NCBI GenBank assembly: GCA_024364805.1
Contig: CM044500.1
Location: 13,154,962-13,188,174, forward strand
Length of the DNA stretch: 33,213 nucleotides
Source: Euprymna scolopes
Lineage: Eukaryota > Mollusca > Cephalopoda > Sepiida > Sepiolidae
Direction of reading: 5' to 3'
Under the pieces are notes generated by a model. That model was not told the DNA's origin. It did no database searches and saw only the letters and a list, made by a program, of their open reading frames with translations. This document shows positions 9,465 through 19,074 of this stretch, in pieces. A program made the position numbers and the translations under genes. The stretch's first letter is position 1. The number at the start of each line of letters is the position of its first letter.

Positions 9465-9640
9465 TTTTGGGGCAGTTCATTAGAAGAATAGTTTTACATT
9501 AGATTTGAAAACAATCGTGTGGTAATCAGCATAGAACCAATCTCACGGTAATGTATTCCATAGGAACCCCTTGCTTTGTCCATGGAAATTCCGTCTGATG
9601 CTAGAGAGAAAAGAAAGTCTTTTTTGTTAAAGATTAAAAG
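9465..9640 (-). mobile_element. LINE B 3' fragment, antisense, highly decayed
   Basis: Aligns by eye with 2640-2800 and 16720-16890. Shared blocks are TTACATTAGATTTGAAA (others TTACATTGGATTTGAAG), the TAATCAGCATAGAACCAAT region, ATTCCATAGG (others GTTCCACAGG) and CTTTGTCCATGGAA. These cover the stretch that encodes the C-terminal motif of LINE B. It is the most diverged of the LINE B pieces. Confidence 0.55.
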
Positions 9641-10329
9641 TACGTCCACTAGTATTTAGTTAACATGTAAATAGAATAAGTCAGATGACTGTTTTTTTGG
9701 GGGCAATTGTCTGCTGTGAGAAAATGACGTCATATGAGATAGAATAGTGATGCTTCTGAGTTGGAAGCTTGAAGGGATGAGACATGGTAAAATTGACTTA
9801 AGGATTGATTATAAACAAAGAAGCCAGACCACAGATATCTGTAGTTTCGGTATTTTTCCCCCGTTATTTTCTTTGTGTTGTAATAATTTTAATCTCAGAA
9901 TAAGAGGGCACCCCCATCAGATGACAGTGGGAGATGATATTGGATGAAGTGTCCTCAGTCTAAAAGAACTACTGCAATTGAATGGTATTTTGTTTTGTCT
10001 GTTTCTTGTTTCACTCTTATTTACCCTTATGTCTCGATTTTAACTTTTGTGGGAAGTTTTTGAAGATTTGCAAAACTATACATTTTTGGAAAGTTTATTG
10101 TCTCAGGAATCAGAAAACCAATGTTTGCATTTACCCAGATGTGTGTATGGCGGCCATATTGGAATTTACAAAATGGCAGCCGTAAAATGTACGTTTTGCA
10201 ATATCTTGGCCTCTAAATAAGTTGAAACACTGATTTTAACTGCTAAACCTACATTTCCAGTGTCAAGGAAGCCAATCATGGTAGTTATAAAGCAACAACA
10301 TTTTAACATTAACCCCTAGATGCATAACT
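9641..10329. other. No recognisable gene
   Basis: AT-rich DNA. A palindromic TGACGTCA lies at 9726-9733, and GGCGGCCAT with ATGGCAGCC at 10147-10180 is a loose inverted repeat. Neither is enough to call a regulatory site or element. Confidence 0.45.
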
Positions 10330-10860
10330 GGGTCCAAACGAAGCATATTGCCACTTGGACGTAATTGGGACTTTGTCTATGTAAAGAGTTGAGCAGCGAG
10401 ATATCTGTTCACATTGCATTTAAATTTCAGTGTGTTAGTACAGTCAGGAAAGCAGGAAATAGGGAGGGAATTTCATCATCTAACAGTTCAAGGGAAGGAA
10501 CAGATAGAGTAGAAGACTTTTCAGCATCTAGACACCTGTACAGTAAATGGTGAGGTTTTGATGCTTGTCAGGTTAATTAGGAGTATTTATATCAAAGGGA
10601 CACAAGTGCTATGAGTTCGTCAAAGCATATTCCATTAAAATACTTGTTAACATTGCTGCGATGGAACAGTTTGGTTGCTAGTGTGGGATCGGGTTAGATT
10701 AGAGACTCTTTTTTGGATCCTATTTAAGCGAGAGAGACTAGTGGTAGATGCACCAGCCCAGATGTAGTAATAATACTCTATGCATGGACGAATAGTAGCT
10801 TTTTTCAAGATGCAGGATACTCTCAGGTGTGAGTAGTTTTCTGGTAGAGGGAGCCCACCT
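10330..10860 (-). mobile_element. LINE A-related 3' fragment, antisense
   Basis: On the minus strand the order matches the end of LINE A. CAGAAAACTACTCACACCTGAGAGTATCCT (about 10825-10855) matches the ARKLLTPESIL block of the longest copy, and CTATTCGTCCATGCATAGAGTAT matches TIRPCMEYC. GGCTGGTGCATCTACCACTAGTCTCTC matches WAGASAASLS. AGTATTTTAATGG...GACGAACT matches YFNGKCSDEL. GTCTAGATGCTGAAAAGTCTTCTACTC matches PRCKRSFY. AAATTTAAATGCAATGTGAACAG matches KFKYNVNR. Several stops and frame changes are visible. It covers the thumb and C-terminal region only, and the 3' untranslated tail of LINE A is not evident. Confidence 0.8.
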
Positions 10861-11469
10861 TCTTTGCAGCAAATGTAATTAGTTTTCTAACAAGTTATAA
10901 TTTAATTTCACTCTTTATGATTTGTTGATTTGAATCTGATAAACATGTTTTATTTGATCGTAACATACAAAAACTTAACTGCTCCTTAGAGGCGAGGTTA
11001 TGCAACAGTAATAAAAAAAAAGATGAGTTTTATTCTTTCTGATTACTCCTGCTACTACTACCGCTCTCCTTTACCATTCCCCTTCTTATGTAAAACATTC
11101 ATTGTGCAAACAAGTAAGCAAGATTACACTGGGCAACAATTTTTTACTTTTTTTAATGTTGTCTAGATTTCTACAACTAATTTAGGGTATTTGTGAATCA
11201 GGAAATGACATTTGTTTCTTTTCATCATTTTTGTGCTAAGTTGATTTGAAAAATGATTATATAGTATAAAAACGATTGTATTTTTGTGACATTATCAACT
11301 GATTTTTGTCAACATATATCATCCTAAATATGTGTTTAAGAGAAAAAATGTTTCGCCAACAACATATATTGATTACCTGATCGAAACATCGATTACTGTA
11401 AACTGAATAGTGAACATTGACAAAGGTAAATACATGTATATTGCATGTTGCTTAACCATTGTTCAAACT
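10861..11469. other. No recognisable gene
   Basis: AT-rich DNA lying between the antisense LINE and the 3' side of the broken gene at 11470-12133. It could hold that element's flank, but no boundary was seen. Confidence 0.45.
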
Positions 11470-12133
11470 TCAGAGGTCAAACTTCTGTGAACTCCTGGAA
11501 TGCTCAGTCGTAAAGAGGTCTCTTTTCAGATGCCAACAATAGTCAGCCATTATGACTACATCCCAGCGAGCCTGATACTTGGTCCCCTTCTCTTTCAGGT
11601 TGTGATGGAATCCCTCCCCTTTCTCGTAACTAATAGTTCCCAGGAAAGCGGTCCATATGTGAAAATAAGTAGTGTATCTTAACACTCATGTTGCAGCCCA
11701 GGTTTCTGAAACAGTCAGGATGTTGTTGACAAGTTCTGCATAGTTTATTGCCTTATTGTTGCCAACAAAGTTATTCATTACCAGAACAAATGCCTTCCAC
11801 GCTTCCCATTCCACTTTATTCATTGAGTTTTTGGATTTGGGGTCTCTGATGAGCTGCCGAATCTGAGGACCGTCAAAGATGCCAGCTTTTAATTTCTCCA
11901 TGGTCAATCCTGGAAAAGCCAGATACAAATAAGTCAGTTACCATCCTGTCCAGAGCCTTGGCAAACCGCTTGATTAAGCAAAACTTGATGTGCAGCAGTA
12001 GGAAGAGTATTCTTTCTCTGTCCATCAAAGAGTCGTCGATGACGTTCCTTTCTTTGCAAGACACTAATTCCTCCCGCACAGGCCAGTCCTTCTTCGTGTA
12101 ATGCTCAGCACCAATTTTTGGAAGATTTTGAGG
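11470..12133 (-). pseudogene. Broken copy of an uncharacterised multicopy metazoan gene family
   Basis: Minus-strand translation contains, in order, an HYTKKDWPVREELVSC block (~12110-12060), a ...LLHIKFCLIKRFAKALD block (~11990-11945), FPGLTMEKLKAGIFDGPQIR and LIRD (~11925-11845), EWEAWKAFVLVMNNFVGN (~11815-11760), and finally GEGFHHNLKEKGTKYQARWD with MADYCWHLKRDL (~11620-11520). From memory this is the C-terminal half of a protein family seen in many copies in cnidarian, arthropod and mollusc genomes (family pattern: PPLHIKLG, KFPGLSxAKLKEGIFVGPQIR, GERFHQDIxxMExRYQGRWD, MADYCWxLxRD). Its function is not known to me; wide, patchy multicopy occurrence suggests that it travels with a transposable element. 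This copy is broken into several frames and lacks the N-terminal half. Confidence 0.75.
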
Positions 12134-12951
12134 TTTTATGATTTCAAATTGATTTCTTTTTCGACATAATCACCTGGACCTGAATATTTCTTGTCATTAA
12201 AATAATTGTTTCGAATCAAAAAAATTATTCAACATGGCATTTTACTTTCACTAACTTTTTAAAAAATTTAAAACATGATATATGATCCGAGCTCAAAAAC
12301 TTGACCTGATTGAGAAAATCTAATGTCATTTTTGGATTCAGTGCATCAGATTTGTCCTAAATTAGCTGCCAAAACGCAGACAACAAATTTGTTATGAGAC
12401 TTTTTGCTATCAAAATGTTTGCCTGATCCTTTTGATGTATATATTTACTTACATTTCTATTTCATATTTAAACAAAAAATGTGTTCTGTATTTTATAATT
12501 AGCAAACTAAAAACGCATCATCGAACAATCAATAATGAAAGGAAAGACGTGAAAAGAAATTCTAGCTTCTGAGAATCGAGTGTAAATTCAAAAGACGAAA
12601 CTAAAACAACAAAAAAAGTGATACAAAGTAATCAAAAAAAAATCTATAATCAGTTTTAAAATAATTGTGTTGATTTCATCATACAAACATCTGAACTTCA
12701 TAAGAAACACAAACTTTACTTTAGTTTATTGAATCGTGTGACCTTTTCAAATCAAGTTCAGTCTGGAAACTTGTTGAGTCGAATTATTGATTTCATGAAT
12801 GTTATTTTAAAAATAGAATAAAAAAGACAGAATATTTGGATATCAAATGTTCAAGAATATTTTTTTTGTTTTCCCTCTCGGCAATTTTGATAAACGCAAC
12901 GTTGTAATGATTACTGTTGATTTTTTTTTTTTACTTGAGTTCGCCTAAAAC
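12134..12951. other. No recognisable gene; strongly AT-rich
   Basis: Possible upstream remnant of the broken gene at 11470-12133 was looked for and not found. Many short A and T runs are present but no protein motif. Confidence 0.5.
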
Positions 12952-12982
12952 ATGGTACATTGCTACTGAAGCATAAGAACCA

Positions 12983-13111
12983 GAAAATGAGTTAAAACTA
13001 AAATAGTATACAAAATACTGTTAGAAACGCACCCAATATATGTCATAGTAACATATATTGGGTGCGTTTCTAACAGTATTTTATATAATCTTTTAGTTTT
13101 AACTAATTTTC
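12983..13111. repeat. Long hairpin: 32-bp perfect arms inside ~60-bp imperfect arms, 7-nt loop
   Basis: The arm at 13012-13043 is the exact reverse complement of 13051-13082, with a loop CATAGTA at 13044-13050. The pairing extends outward with a few mismatches and a small indel to GAAAATGAGTTAAAAC (left) and GTTTTAACTAATTTTC (right), giving arms of about 60 bp. It could be a small palindromic (fold-back) DNA transposon, a recent inverted duplication, or a source of hairpin RNA. No clear target-site duplication flanks it. Confidence 0.92.
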
Positions 13112-13292
13112 AAAACTTAGAAATTTACAAGCCAAGAGCGCAGCCATTTTTATTGCTCTCATATAAACGCTAAACACTTTCTTTTTCAAAATTATTAAAC
13201 GTTTTAAAGTTAGCAAAACCACTAAAAAATTATCCAGTTAGGTAGAAGAGTAACTTATCTTGTCCTTGATAACATTTATTTGTTATGTACTT

Positions 13293-13382
13293 CAATTTTG
13301 ACCACGTGAATTGTAAAACGAACTCCATGGTATATTGCAATTTTGACTCTGTGAATTGTAAAACAAACCCCATGGTATATTG
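13293..13382. repeat. 45-bp tandem duplication
   Basis: Two adjacent 45-bp units (13293-13337 and 13338-13382) start CAATTTTGAC and end GGTATATTG, differing at a few positions (for example CCACG against TCTGT, and CGAACT against CAAACC). Confidence 0.88.
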
Positions 13383-13394
13383 CTACTGAAGCAT

Positions 13395-13667
13395 AAGAAC
13401 CAGACTTATAGAGGTAACCTGGTAAAGGAGTAGTGCACGAAGATATTGGTTCACATTACATTTAAATTTCTGCATACTACTATGGTCTGGCAAACAGGGA
13501 GCAAGCATTCCGAAGAAAGAGGCAATCAGAGTATGAAATATTCTGTCATCTGGAGACCTTGATAGTAAAGGGGATTTTGTTGTTAATTGAGTTGGGGGTA
13601 CTTAAATTGTGGATTACAGATGCAGTAATTCCATCGGAGCACATTCTGTGGAAGTATTTGCATTTCA
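13395..13667 (-). mobile_element. LINE A-related 3' fragment, antisense
   Basis: The minus strand reads CTCCAGATGACAGAATATTT, then TTCGGAATGCTTGCTCCCTG, then ATGCAGAAATTTAAATGTAA and TGTGAACCAATATCTT. This is the order of the LINE A C-terminus: PRCKRSFY, LWNSIPGPC, MQKFKYNVNRHL. It abuts a plus-strand LINE at about 13668. The two are in opposite orientation, so this is either two insertions or an inversion. Confidence 0.7.
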
Positions 13668-14660
13668 AAAGTGTTTAACAAAGTGTGGAATTCTGGTTTC
13701 CTACATAGACTCCAGGGTTATAATATTGGTGGTAAGGTTCTTGACCTTAAGTCTTTTCTTTCTGATAAAATCTCTCTAGTAATTCTTGATGGTGTCTTTC
13801 CATTGTCTTTTCCCATCAATGCTGGTGTTCTACAAAGTTCTATTCTAGACCCAACACTGTTTCTTTTCAATGATTAATGATTTTCCAAAGAATATTGTTC
13901 CGAAAATGAATATCTATGCCACTCTATATTCTCGTATTGCTTCTCGTCCATCTTGCTCAGATCAGTTGAAATATGCAGCTCATCTAGAAGTTGACTTTGG
14001 GTTCAGTTATGGATTGGATTACGAAATGGTTTGTTTCATTTAATCATGTTAAGACAGCTTGTGTCTTACAATCGTAGATGTGTCTCTTTTCCCCCTGAGA
14101 TTCTCATATAAGAGAGAAGAAATCGACTTAATACTTCTTAGTCTTTCTTTCTCATCAAATGCTTCATACCGTCCACATATTAGACCCATTGCTATTTCTG
14201 TTTCACGGAAAGTTGCTTTTCTCTATTCTTCGAAACACATTCTCACACTTGAGGTTATTCTCTACAAATCTACTATCAGACCATATATGGAGTACTGTTT
14301 TCATATTTGGGCTGGTGAATTTCTGTCTCATTTAAATGTTTTTGATAAGGTGCAGAAACGTATCTGTAATTTGATTGACCCTGTTCTTCCTTCTCTGCAA
14401 CTTCTCTCTCGCAGACGTGATATTGCTAGTCTCAGTTTTTATCTATAAATACTATTATGGTACGTGTTCTTTAGAATTATCTAATCTTTCCTCTCCTTCC
14501 TTTGTTCCAGCTCGTTTAACTCGTTGGTCTAGTGGTCTTCATCAATTTGCTGTTTTGATACTTCATTGTAATACAGCTTCCTATTCCAGTAGCTTCTTTC
14601 CAAAAACTGCAAACTTGTGGAACTCTTTTCCTTCTATTTATAATCTTAGTCTTGAATAGG
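13668..14660 (+). mobile_element. LINE fragment, second half of RT to C-terminus (family C)
   Basis: Coding pieces in order: FNKVWNSGFLHRL (after motif A), NAGVLQSSILDPTLF (equivalent to NAGVPQGSILGPLLF), a degenerate NIYAtLYSR active-site region near 13910-13935, LYKSTIRPYMEYCFHIWAGE and VFDKVQKRICNLIDP (14265-14380), then YKYYYGTCSLEL and SSSFFPKTANLWNSF (14445-14630). Compared with the family A element at 18556-21536, the order is the same but the sequence is clearly different. The YADD motif is lost and the frame changes several times. The 5' end begins just after motif A, so this is a 5'-truncated copy. A T-rich stretch follows and no clear poly-A tail was seen. Confidence 0.85.
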
Positions 14661-14749
14661 CATCTCTTGTGTTTGCAATAATCACCCTTCATTCTTGTTA
14701 ACTCTTTACATTCTTTTTATCAAAGAAGAAATGAGGAATTACGACTAGA

Positions 14750-15460
14750 AGACCAGGAAACTTATGACCATGCACAATGTGCTACACTCCAAAAAATGAT
14801 CCTGACCGATTCTATGTGAAAAGAAAAGATGGTGGAGTAGGACTGCTTAGTATAGAAGACTGTATGAATAACACAAAAAAAGAATGAGAAAAATACATAA
14901 TGCAGGATACTGAAAAGCTAAGAGACACTGCAAAATGAGCAAGACAGAAAAAGAAAAGGAAAAGGATGAGACGAGATGGGAAGAAAAATGGGAAGAGAAA
15001 CAGCTATACGGACGATTTATGAGGATGGCAAAGATGACTCATGCAAACACTTGGACATGGCTACGAAAAGGACGCATAAACAGAGAAACAGAATTACTAC
15101 TAACAGCTGCAGAAAATAGTGTGATTAGAATCGAATATATCAAAGCTAAGATCACCATGACATAAGAAAACAGCAAATGTAAACTCTGTTAACAAAAGAC
15201 GAAATGATAAACTACATATGCAACAAACTTGCCTAAAAAGAATATAAGACACAACCAGGTAAGGAAGACAGTGCGCTGGGAACTATGCAAACAACTGCCT
15301 ACATCCATATAAATGGTACAAACACAAACCGGTAGCAGTATTTGAAAACAGAAACCGTATAACAACATGGGACATGGAGATACAAACAGATAGATCCAAG
15401 CAAGGAGACCGGATGTCCTAATAGTTTACAAGAACGACTCTTTGGTGTAGTGTCCTACGA
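14750..15460 (+). mobile_element. LINE C-terminal remnant, restriction-like-endonuclease class (R4/NeSL-like)
   Basis: The translation YVKRKDGGVGLLSIEDC at ~14810-14865 is followed by EKWEEKQLYGRFMR, WTWLRKGRINRETELLLTAA, IRIEYIKAKITMT (14960-15165) and then an NSKCKLC zinc-knuckle start. Further on come VRWELCKQL and, near 15400, ARRPDVLIVYKND. The order KDGGVGLLSIEDC, WxWLkkGxLkkETEgxilAAQdqalrTnyIKakI, CxxC, then RRPDIvvvdK is that of LINEs with a C-terminal restriction-like endonuclease. RRPDV would correspond to its PD motif. The piece is broken by several stops and frameshifts, and the RT core is missing. The assignment rests on remembered family patterns. Confidence 0.75.
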
Positions 15461-15663
15461 TGTAGATTTAATTGCGGGTGACATATTTTACTTATCATTT
15501 TGTGGTTATGGTTTTTTGGGTTCTCTGTGGTCATATTTTTTTTTTTTTTTATTTTCTGTTGCTGTATTTAAGTTACTGTTCAGAGTTTATGTGGGTTTTT
15601 TCAACATTCAAGAGTTTTCCTTGAGATTTCAGCCGTTTCCATTATTGCTATATGCTGTAGCAA

Positions 15664-15720
15664 CAATGAGCTGGCCAGTACCAGATGGGTGACCGTTTGG
15701 AAAGGCTAGGCATTGTATAT
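15664..15720 (+). pseudogene. 5S rRNA-derived 3' half
   Basis: CCAGTACCAGATGGGTGACC at 15675-15694 is followed by GTTTGGAAAGGCTAGGCATTGTA, paralleling the 5S rRNA sequence GTCAGTACTTGGATGGGTGACCGCCTGGGAATACCGGGTGCTGTA. Only the 3' half including the C-box is present. Upstream sequence does not resemble the 5S 5' half, so it is truncated. Confidence 0.65.
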
Positions 15721-16623
15721 ACCGTGTCGAATCACAGAAATTTCCAGGTTAGTATCTAGTGGAATGTTTAATTCACTGGGGAGATACCCCCCCCCCCGAA
15801 TAAACACACCTGTCAGGTAGGTGACAAGGTGGTACTCCACGTAATGGTGTACTGGAAATCTGCTGCAAGATGCCTTTCTGAACTTGCATGTGAAGTGCAT
15901 GTTTGCTACAGCAAAAGATGGCATCTGAAGTATGCGCAATGAAGTTGTGCCTCATGGATCACCTAAAACAGTTCAAAACTGGGGCTGGCTCAATCCTAAT
16001 GAGCAAAAATGTATATTTGTGTCTGATATGCTGTATCTTCCCAGCCTGTTTTTGAATCCAATTTTCTCGTATTTTTTTTTTTTTTTCAAATTTTTTCTTG
16101 CTTTTGATTTGATTTTGCTTATGTGTCTGATTTGAATGTGATTTTCCTTTGAATGTGATTTCATTTGATTATTTCAGTTTGAGGGCATTGTTCCTTGTGT
16201 TTCTATGATTATTCGTGTAATTTCTTCATCTCTGGTGACCAATTCCGTCGCTTCTACACCTCCTTTATATTCTCACAATGGTCTGCTGGCGTTTTCTTAC
16301 CTTTTTTTTTTTTTTTTTGGAAAAGTCGTGAATTTATTAATGAAACAAAGAATACCGTTGTGAGAGTGCAAAGCATTTTTTTTTTTTTTATATTTATTGA
16401 ATGTTAACATTTCTGTTTGGAAACAGAATGATGTTCGACAATTAATAATATGTCTTGAGATAACATGTCTCGGAAATATAGAGATCACATTAATAAATTA
16501 TGAAGATCAGAATTGGAATAGGATGAATAGATTGAAAAGAAAAGTAGGAAAAGCGTCATCATCATCATCTCAGATTTAGTTTAACATTCGTTTTACATGC
16601 GGACATGCGTTGGACGGCCATAT
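15721..16623. other. No recognisable gene
   Basis: Homopolymer runs are frequent (C11 at ~15787, T16 at ~16072, T17 at ~16302, T13 at ~16378). The sequence up to about 16010 has average complexity and may belong to an element starting with the 5S-derived half. The open frames seen contain only low-complexity Phe-rich or Lys-rich sequence. Confidence 0.45.
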
Positions 16624-17045
16624 AGTTACCACTTATCAAGGCCCGAAAATCACTCGAGGATAATGGTTAATGAGTGCAAGGTGGTATAGTGTAGTAATCG
16701 TTAATGGTGTAAATTGGGTAGAATTTGATTATTTATTAGAGACAGCTAAATAAGAACTTGTTTACATTGGATTTGAAGGCTACTATGTTATATTCAACCG
16801 GGAAGCAGGCCAGCAGAATAGTGTTCCACAGGCGGGCAGTTCTGAGAAAAAAAGCTTTGTTCATGGAATCTGCTTTTAGATTTAGACACAGAGAGTGGGA
16901 GGAAATCTTTTATATGGTTGTAGCTAGTCGAGTATTTTTTGTGAAAGTTTGGCAACAGATATGGACGATGACGGTTCAACAAACTTTTGTTAACATTGAA
17001 CTTAAAGTTGACAATGTTGTAGTCTACAGGGTAACAGACCCGTGG
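16624..17045 (-). mobile_element. LINE B C-terminal and 3' fragment, antisense
   Basis: A 62-codon minus-strand frame (16794-16982) contains LPNFHKKYSTSYNH, then SKSRFHEQSFFSQNCPPVEH and YSAGLLPG. This matches the C-terminal F-R-T-A/P-x-x-W/E block of Jockey-type LINEs and the coding parts of the LINE B pieces at 22600-23176 and 24329-24580. Below it (16624-16780) is the untranslated tail shared with 2502-2836, including CACTTATCAAGGCCCG and GGTTAATGAGTG. No poly-A tail is left at 16624, so the 3' end is lost. Confidence 0.75.
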
Positions 17046-17572
17046 TAATATGTTTCAAAGATGAGAAGTTCTTGAAAAAAAATTCTGTTCATAGAAATTT
17101 CGTTTGATTTTAAATAAACCAAGAGGGAAAGGAAAATTTATCTAGACAAGATCTTGCTGTGAATGTTTTTCAGATTAAGCCTTATTCGAACACCTTCCAC
17201 AGAAATAACAATATAGAGAAAGACTAAAAATGTCTTTTCTGTTCTGTAAGAAATTATCCTTCATTAAATTACAAAGCGGATTTTGTACTCTTCAAAGCAG
17301 GGTAAAGATTTTTCATGGAACACTAACAAGATAATTTCTAAAATAAATATAAAAACAATTATATCCAATTTTAACACTAACTAATGATTTTGGGGTTCTT
17401 TGATTTTTTTGTTTTTGTTTTTGATTAATCAAAAATTGTTGTATTTTTTGTTAATTTATTTTTTATTTTCTTTTTCATGAACCATCCTGAAACTCTTTAA
17501 ACCTGTAGTTATGTTTCCAGTAAACAAAGATCAATAATTAAATGTCTGCAACCATTTAATTTTTCCATATAC
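17046..17572. other. No recognisable gene
   Basis: AT-rich DNA. The stretch 17080-17100 resembles the TCCATGGAAATTCCGTCTGA block of the LINE B piece at 9590-9605, so a second decayed scrap of that family may lie here. Nothing further was recognised. Confidence 0.4.
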
Positions 17573-17667
17573 AGCATTTGGTCCTCTTAAAGAAAGGGCT
17601 TCTGGACTCCCTCAGCCTCACTCACAGGGTCCCAGGGCTCTGTGGAGCCCACTTTAGGAAACTCTGC
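17573..17667 (-). mobile_element. Possible hAT-type element terminus
   Basis: On the minus strand the sequence starts CAGAGTTTCCTAAAGTGGGC and continues with CTCCACAGAGCCCTGGGACC. It resembles the start of hAT-superfamily elements (consensus-like CAGNGTTTCCCAAAGTGGGG...CCC). The 8 bases just outside are CTTTAAAG. A matching 8-bp duplication on the other side was not found and no transposase is present, so the call is tentative. Confidence 0.3.
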
Positions 17668-18000
17668 TTTAAAGACAAGAAAGAGTGTTCTAGGTGGCAG
17701 TTGCCTAGGTGTGAGAGTATTATTCCATCGTAAGACATGTGTGACGTAGAGGAGGAGTGAGGTACTTTCTGGAACAGGAGAATGATCTGATCATTTTCCA
17801 GTGACCTTAACAACTGATTGAATTTTAGTTTTCCATTTCAGATCTGGATTGCTAATAGCTTATCTATACATCTGTGTAATGCACTTCGTTTACAAGAGGG
17901 CCATTTCTTTTAATTGAGGAAAAACAGTTTACCACTATTGAGTCTTATCTTTTTTGAAGAAAACAGACACAAACTTTTTAAAGCATCCATATTATAGTTG
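17668..18000. other. No recognisable gene
   Basis: Unremarkable AT-rich sequence between the hAT-like terminus and the upstream region of the long LINE. No coding motif was recognised. Confidence 0.4.
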
Positions 18001-18555
18001 TACCCTGCCATATTAAGGAGTAGATAGGCTCTGTCTATTGCCCAGCTTCCATACTCCTTCTTTGCCTATTAGTCAGGCGCAGAGATGCTATCACAGTGAT
18101 TTGACAGAAACACTCAGTGGTAGATCTTGTTTCTTGTCTAGAGCAATGAATGCCGTTTCCCCACTCCCGACACATCCCATCACTCAAAACTGGGCACTTG
18201 GGAGTGCTTCAGTACGACACAATCTGTGCAATTAGATTGGAGTGACCTTCTTCTGATGGGTTGAGGGTACCGGATTGACAGTTCCTGGCTGCTGTTTCCG
18301 ACTGGTAGTACAGGTGCCCTAACTCTTTGGTAGTGCTTAGAGCGGCTGCTCCATCAACAGTTGTATAATATCGGGATATTTGTAGTGCCATGTCGCGCAT
18401 GGAAAGGGACCCTGCACTCATCCCCGATGGGCTTTCCTGAGGCCACAGTCTTAGTTGAAGAAAGGTCAGCTAATGGTCTACTTGTGTTGCATGTCTGATA
18501 CCCTGCATAACCTCTTGTTCAGCTCCCCCTTACCTAACTGAAACTCTTTAAAAAC
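18001..18555 (+). other. Upstream region of LINE A, candidate 5' untranslated region
   Basis: This ~550-bp block has a more balanced base composition than its surroundings and runs directly into the LINE A endonuclease start. A TAA lies in frame about 18 bases before the ATG at 18556. It may hold the 5' untranslated region or a decayed ORF1, but the other copies in the window are 5'-truncated and cannot define the true start. No ORF1 zinc-knuckle or RRM motif is recognisable. Confidence 0.4.
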
Positions 18556-19074
18556 ATGATGACAGTTCAATCAAAAAATAAGCTTAAACTAGGCCTAGGG
18601 ACAAACAAATCCAACTTGCCTCCTCCCTTGAGGCTTGCATTCACTAACATCCGTGGGCTTAGAACTAATTTAGCTGTTGAAGCATTTCTCCTAACAAATG
18701 CCCCGGATATCTTAGCACTAAGCGAGACTAACTTACACTCCTCAATCCTCTCTAACTACTTTAACATGCCTGGCTATCTCCCACTCTGCCATAAGGACTC
18801 TGACAGACATATGCACAAACTTGGAGTCTACATTCGTAACACCCTCCCCCTGACTAGAGAAACAAACCTAGAAACAGATGATCAAGCCTTTATGTGCTTT
18901 AGACTAAACATACAACATAACATTACCTACTTTTATTTTCTCTACCGCTCTCCCTCGACCCAGGACTGCACCATAATAAACAAAGTCTCTGACAGCATAG
19001 ACACAGCACTCTCCCTCGCCACTAGCGCACAAGTACATGTATTTGGTGACTTTAATGTTCACCACAAAAACTGA
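18556..19074 (+). pseudogene. LINE A ORF2, N-terminal part: AP-type endonuclease
   Basis: 172 codons start at an ATG with an in-frame stop just upstream. RLAFTNIRGLRTN (residues ~27-39) is the N-terminal NIRG motif of AP-like endonucleases. DILALSETNLH (~50-60) holds the catalytic Glu. YFYFLYRSPS (~124-133) is the conserved Y-R-P strand. VHVFGDFN (~160-167) carries the GDFN active-site motif. The domain nicks target DNA to prime reverse transcription. The frame ends at TGA (19072-19074); downstream codons continue the domain in the same frame (LGFSTHTDAAGN), so this is a nonsense change, most simply TGG to TGA. Confidence 0.9.

Larger units (their letters stand above)
12952..13403. repeat. 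33-bp direct repeats about 420 bp apart
   Basis: CATGGTACATTGCTACTGAA and the following AGCATAAGAACCAGA at 12952-12984 recur at 13371-13403 with one C/T change. The second copy lies at the 3' edge of an antisense LINE fragment (13395-13667). The sequence may therefore belong to that LINE's tail, with the first copy being a second, extremely truncated insertion or a local duplicate. The hairpin at 12983-13111 starts directly at the end of the first copy. Confidence 0.8.

Noticed and set aside
9726-9733. TGACGTCA as a CRE regulatory site
   Set aside because: A single 8-bp palindrome in sequence without genes; chance occurrence is likely in 33 kb, and a second one occurs near 32840.
18038-18235. 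Possible LINE ORF1 start
   Set aside because: The 65-codon frame has no zinc-knuckle, RRM or coiled-coil pattern and is too short; treated as 5' untranslated or unknown sequence.
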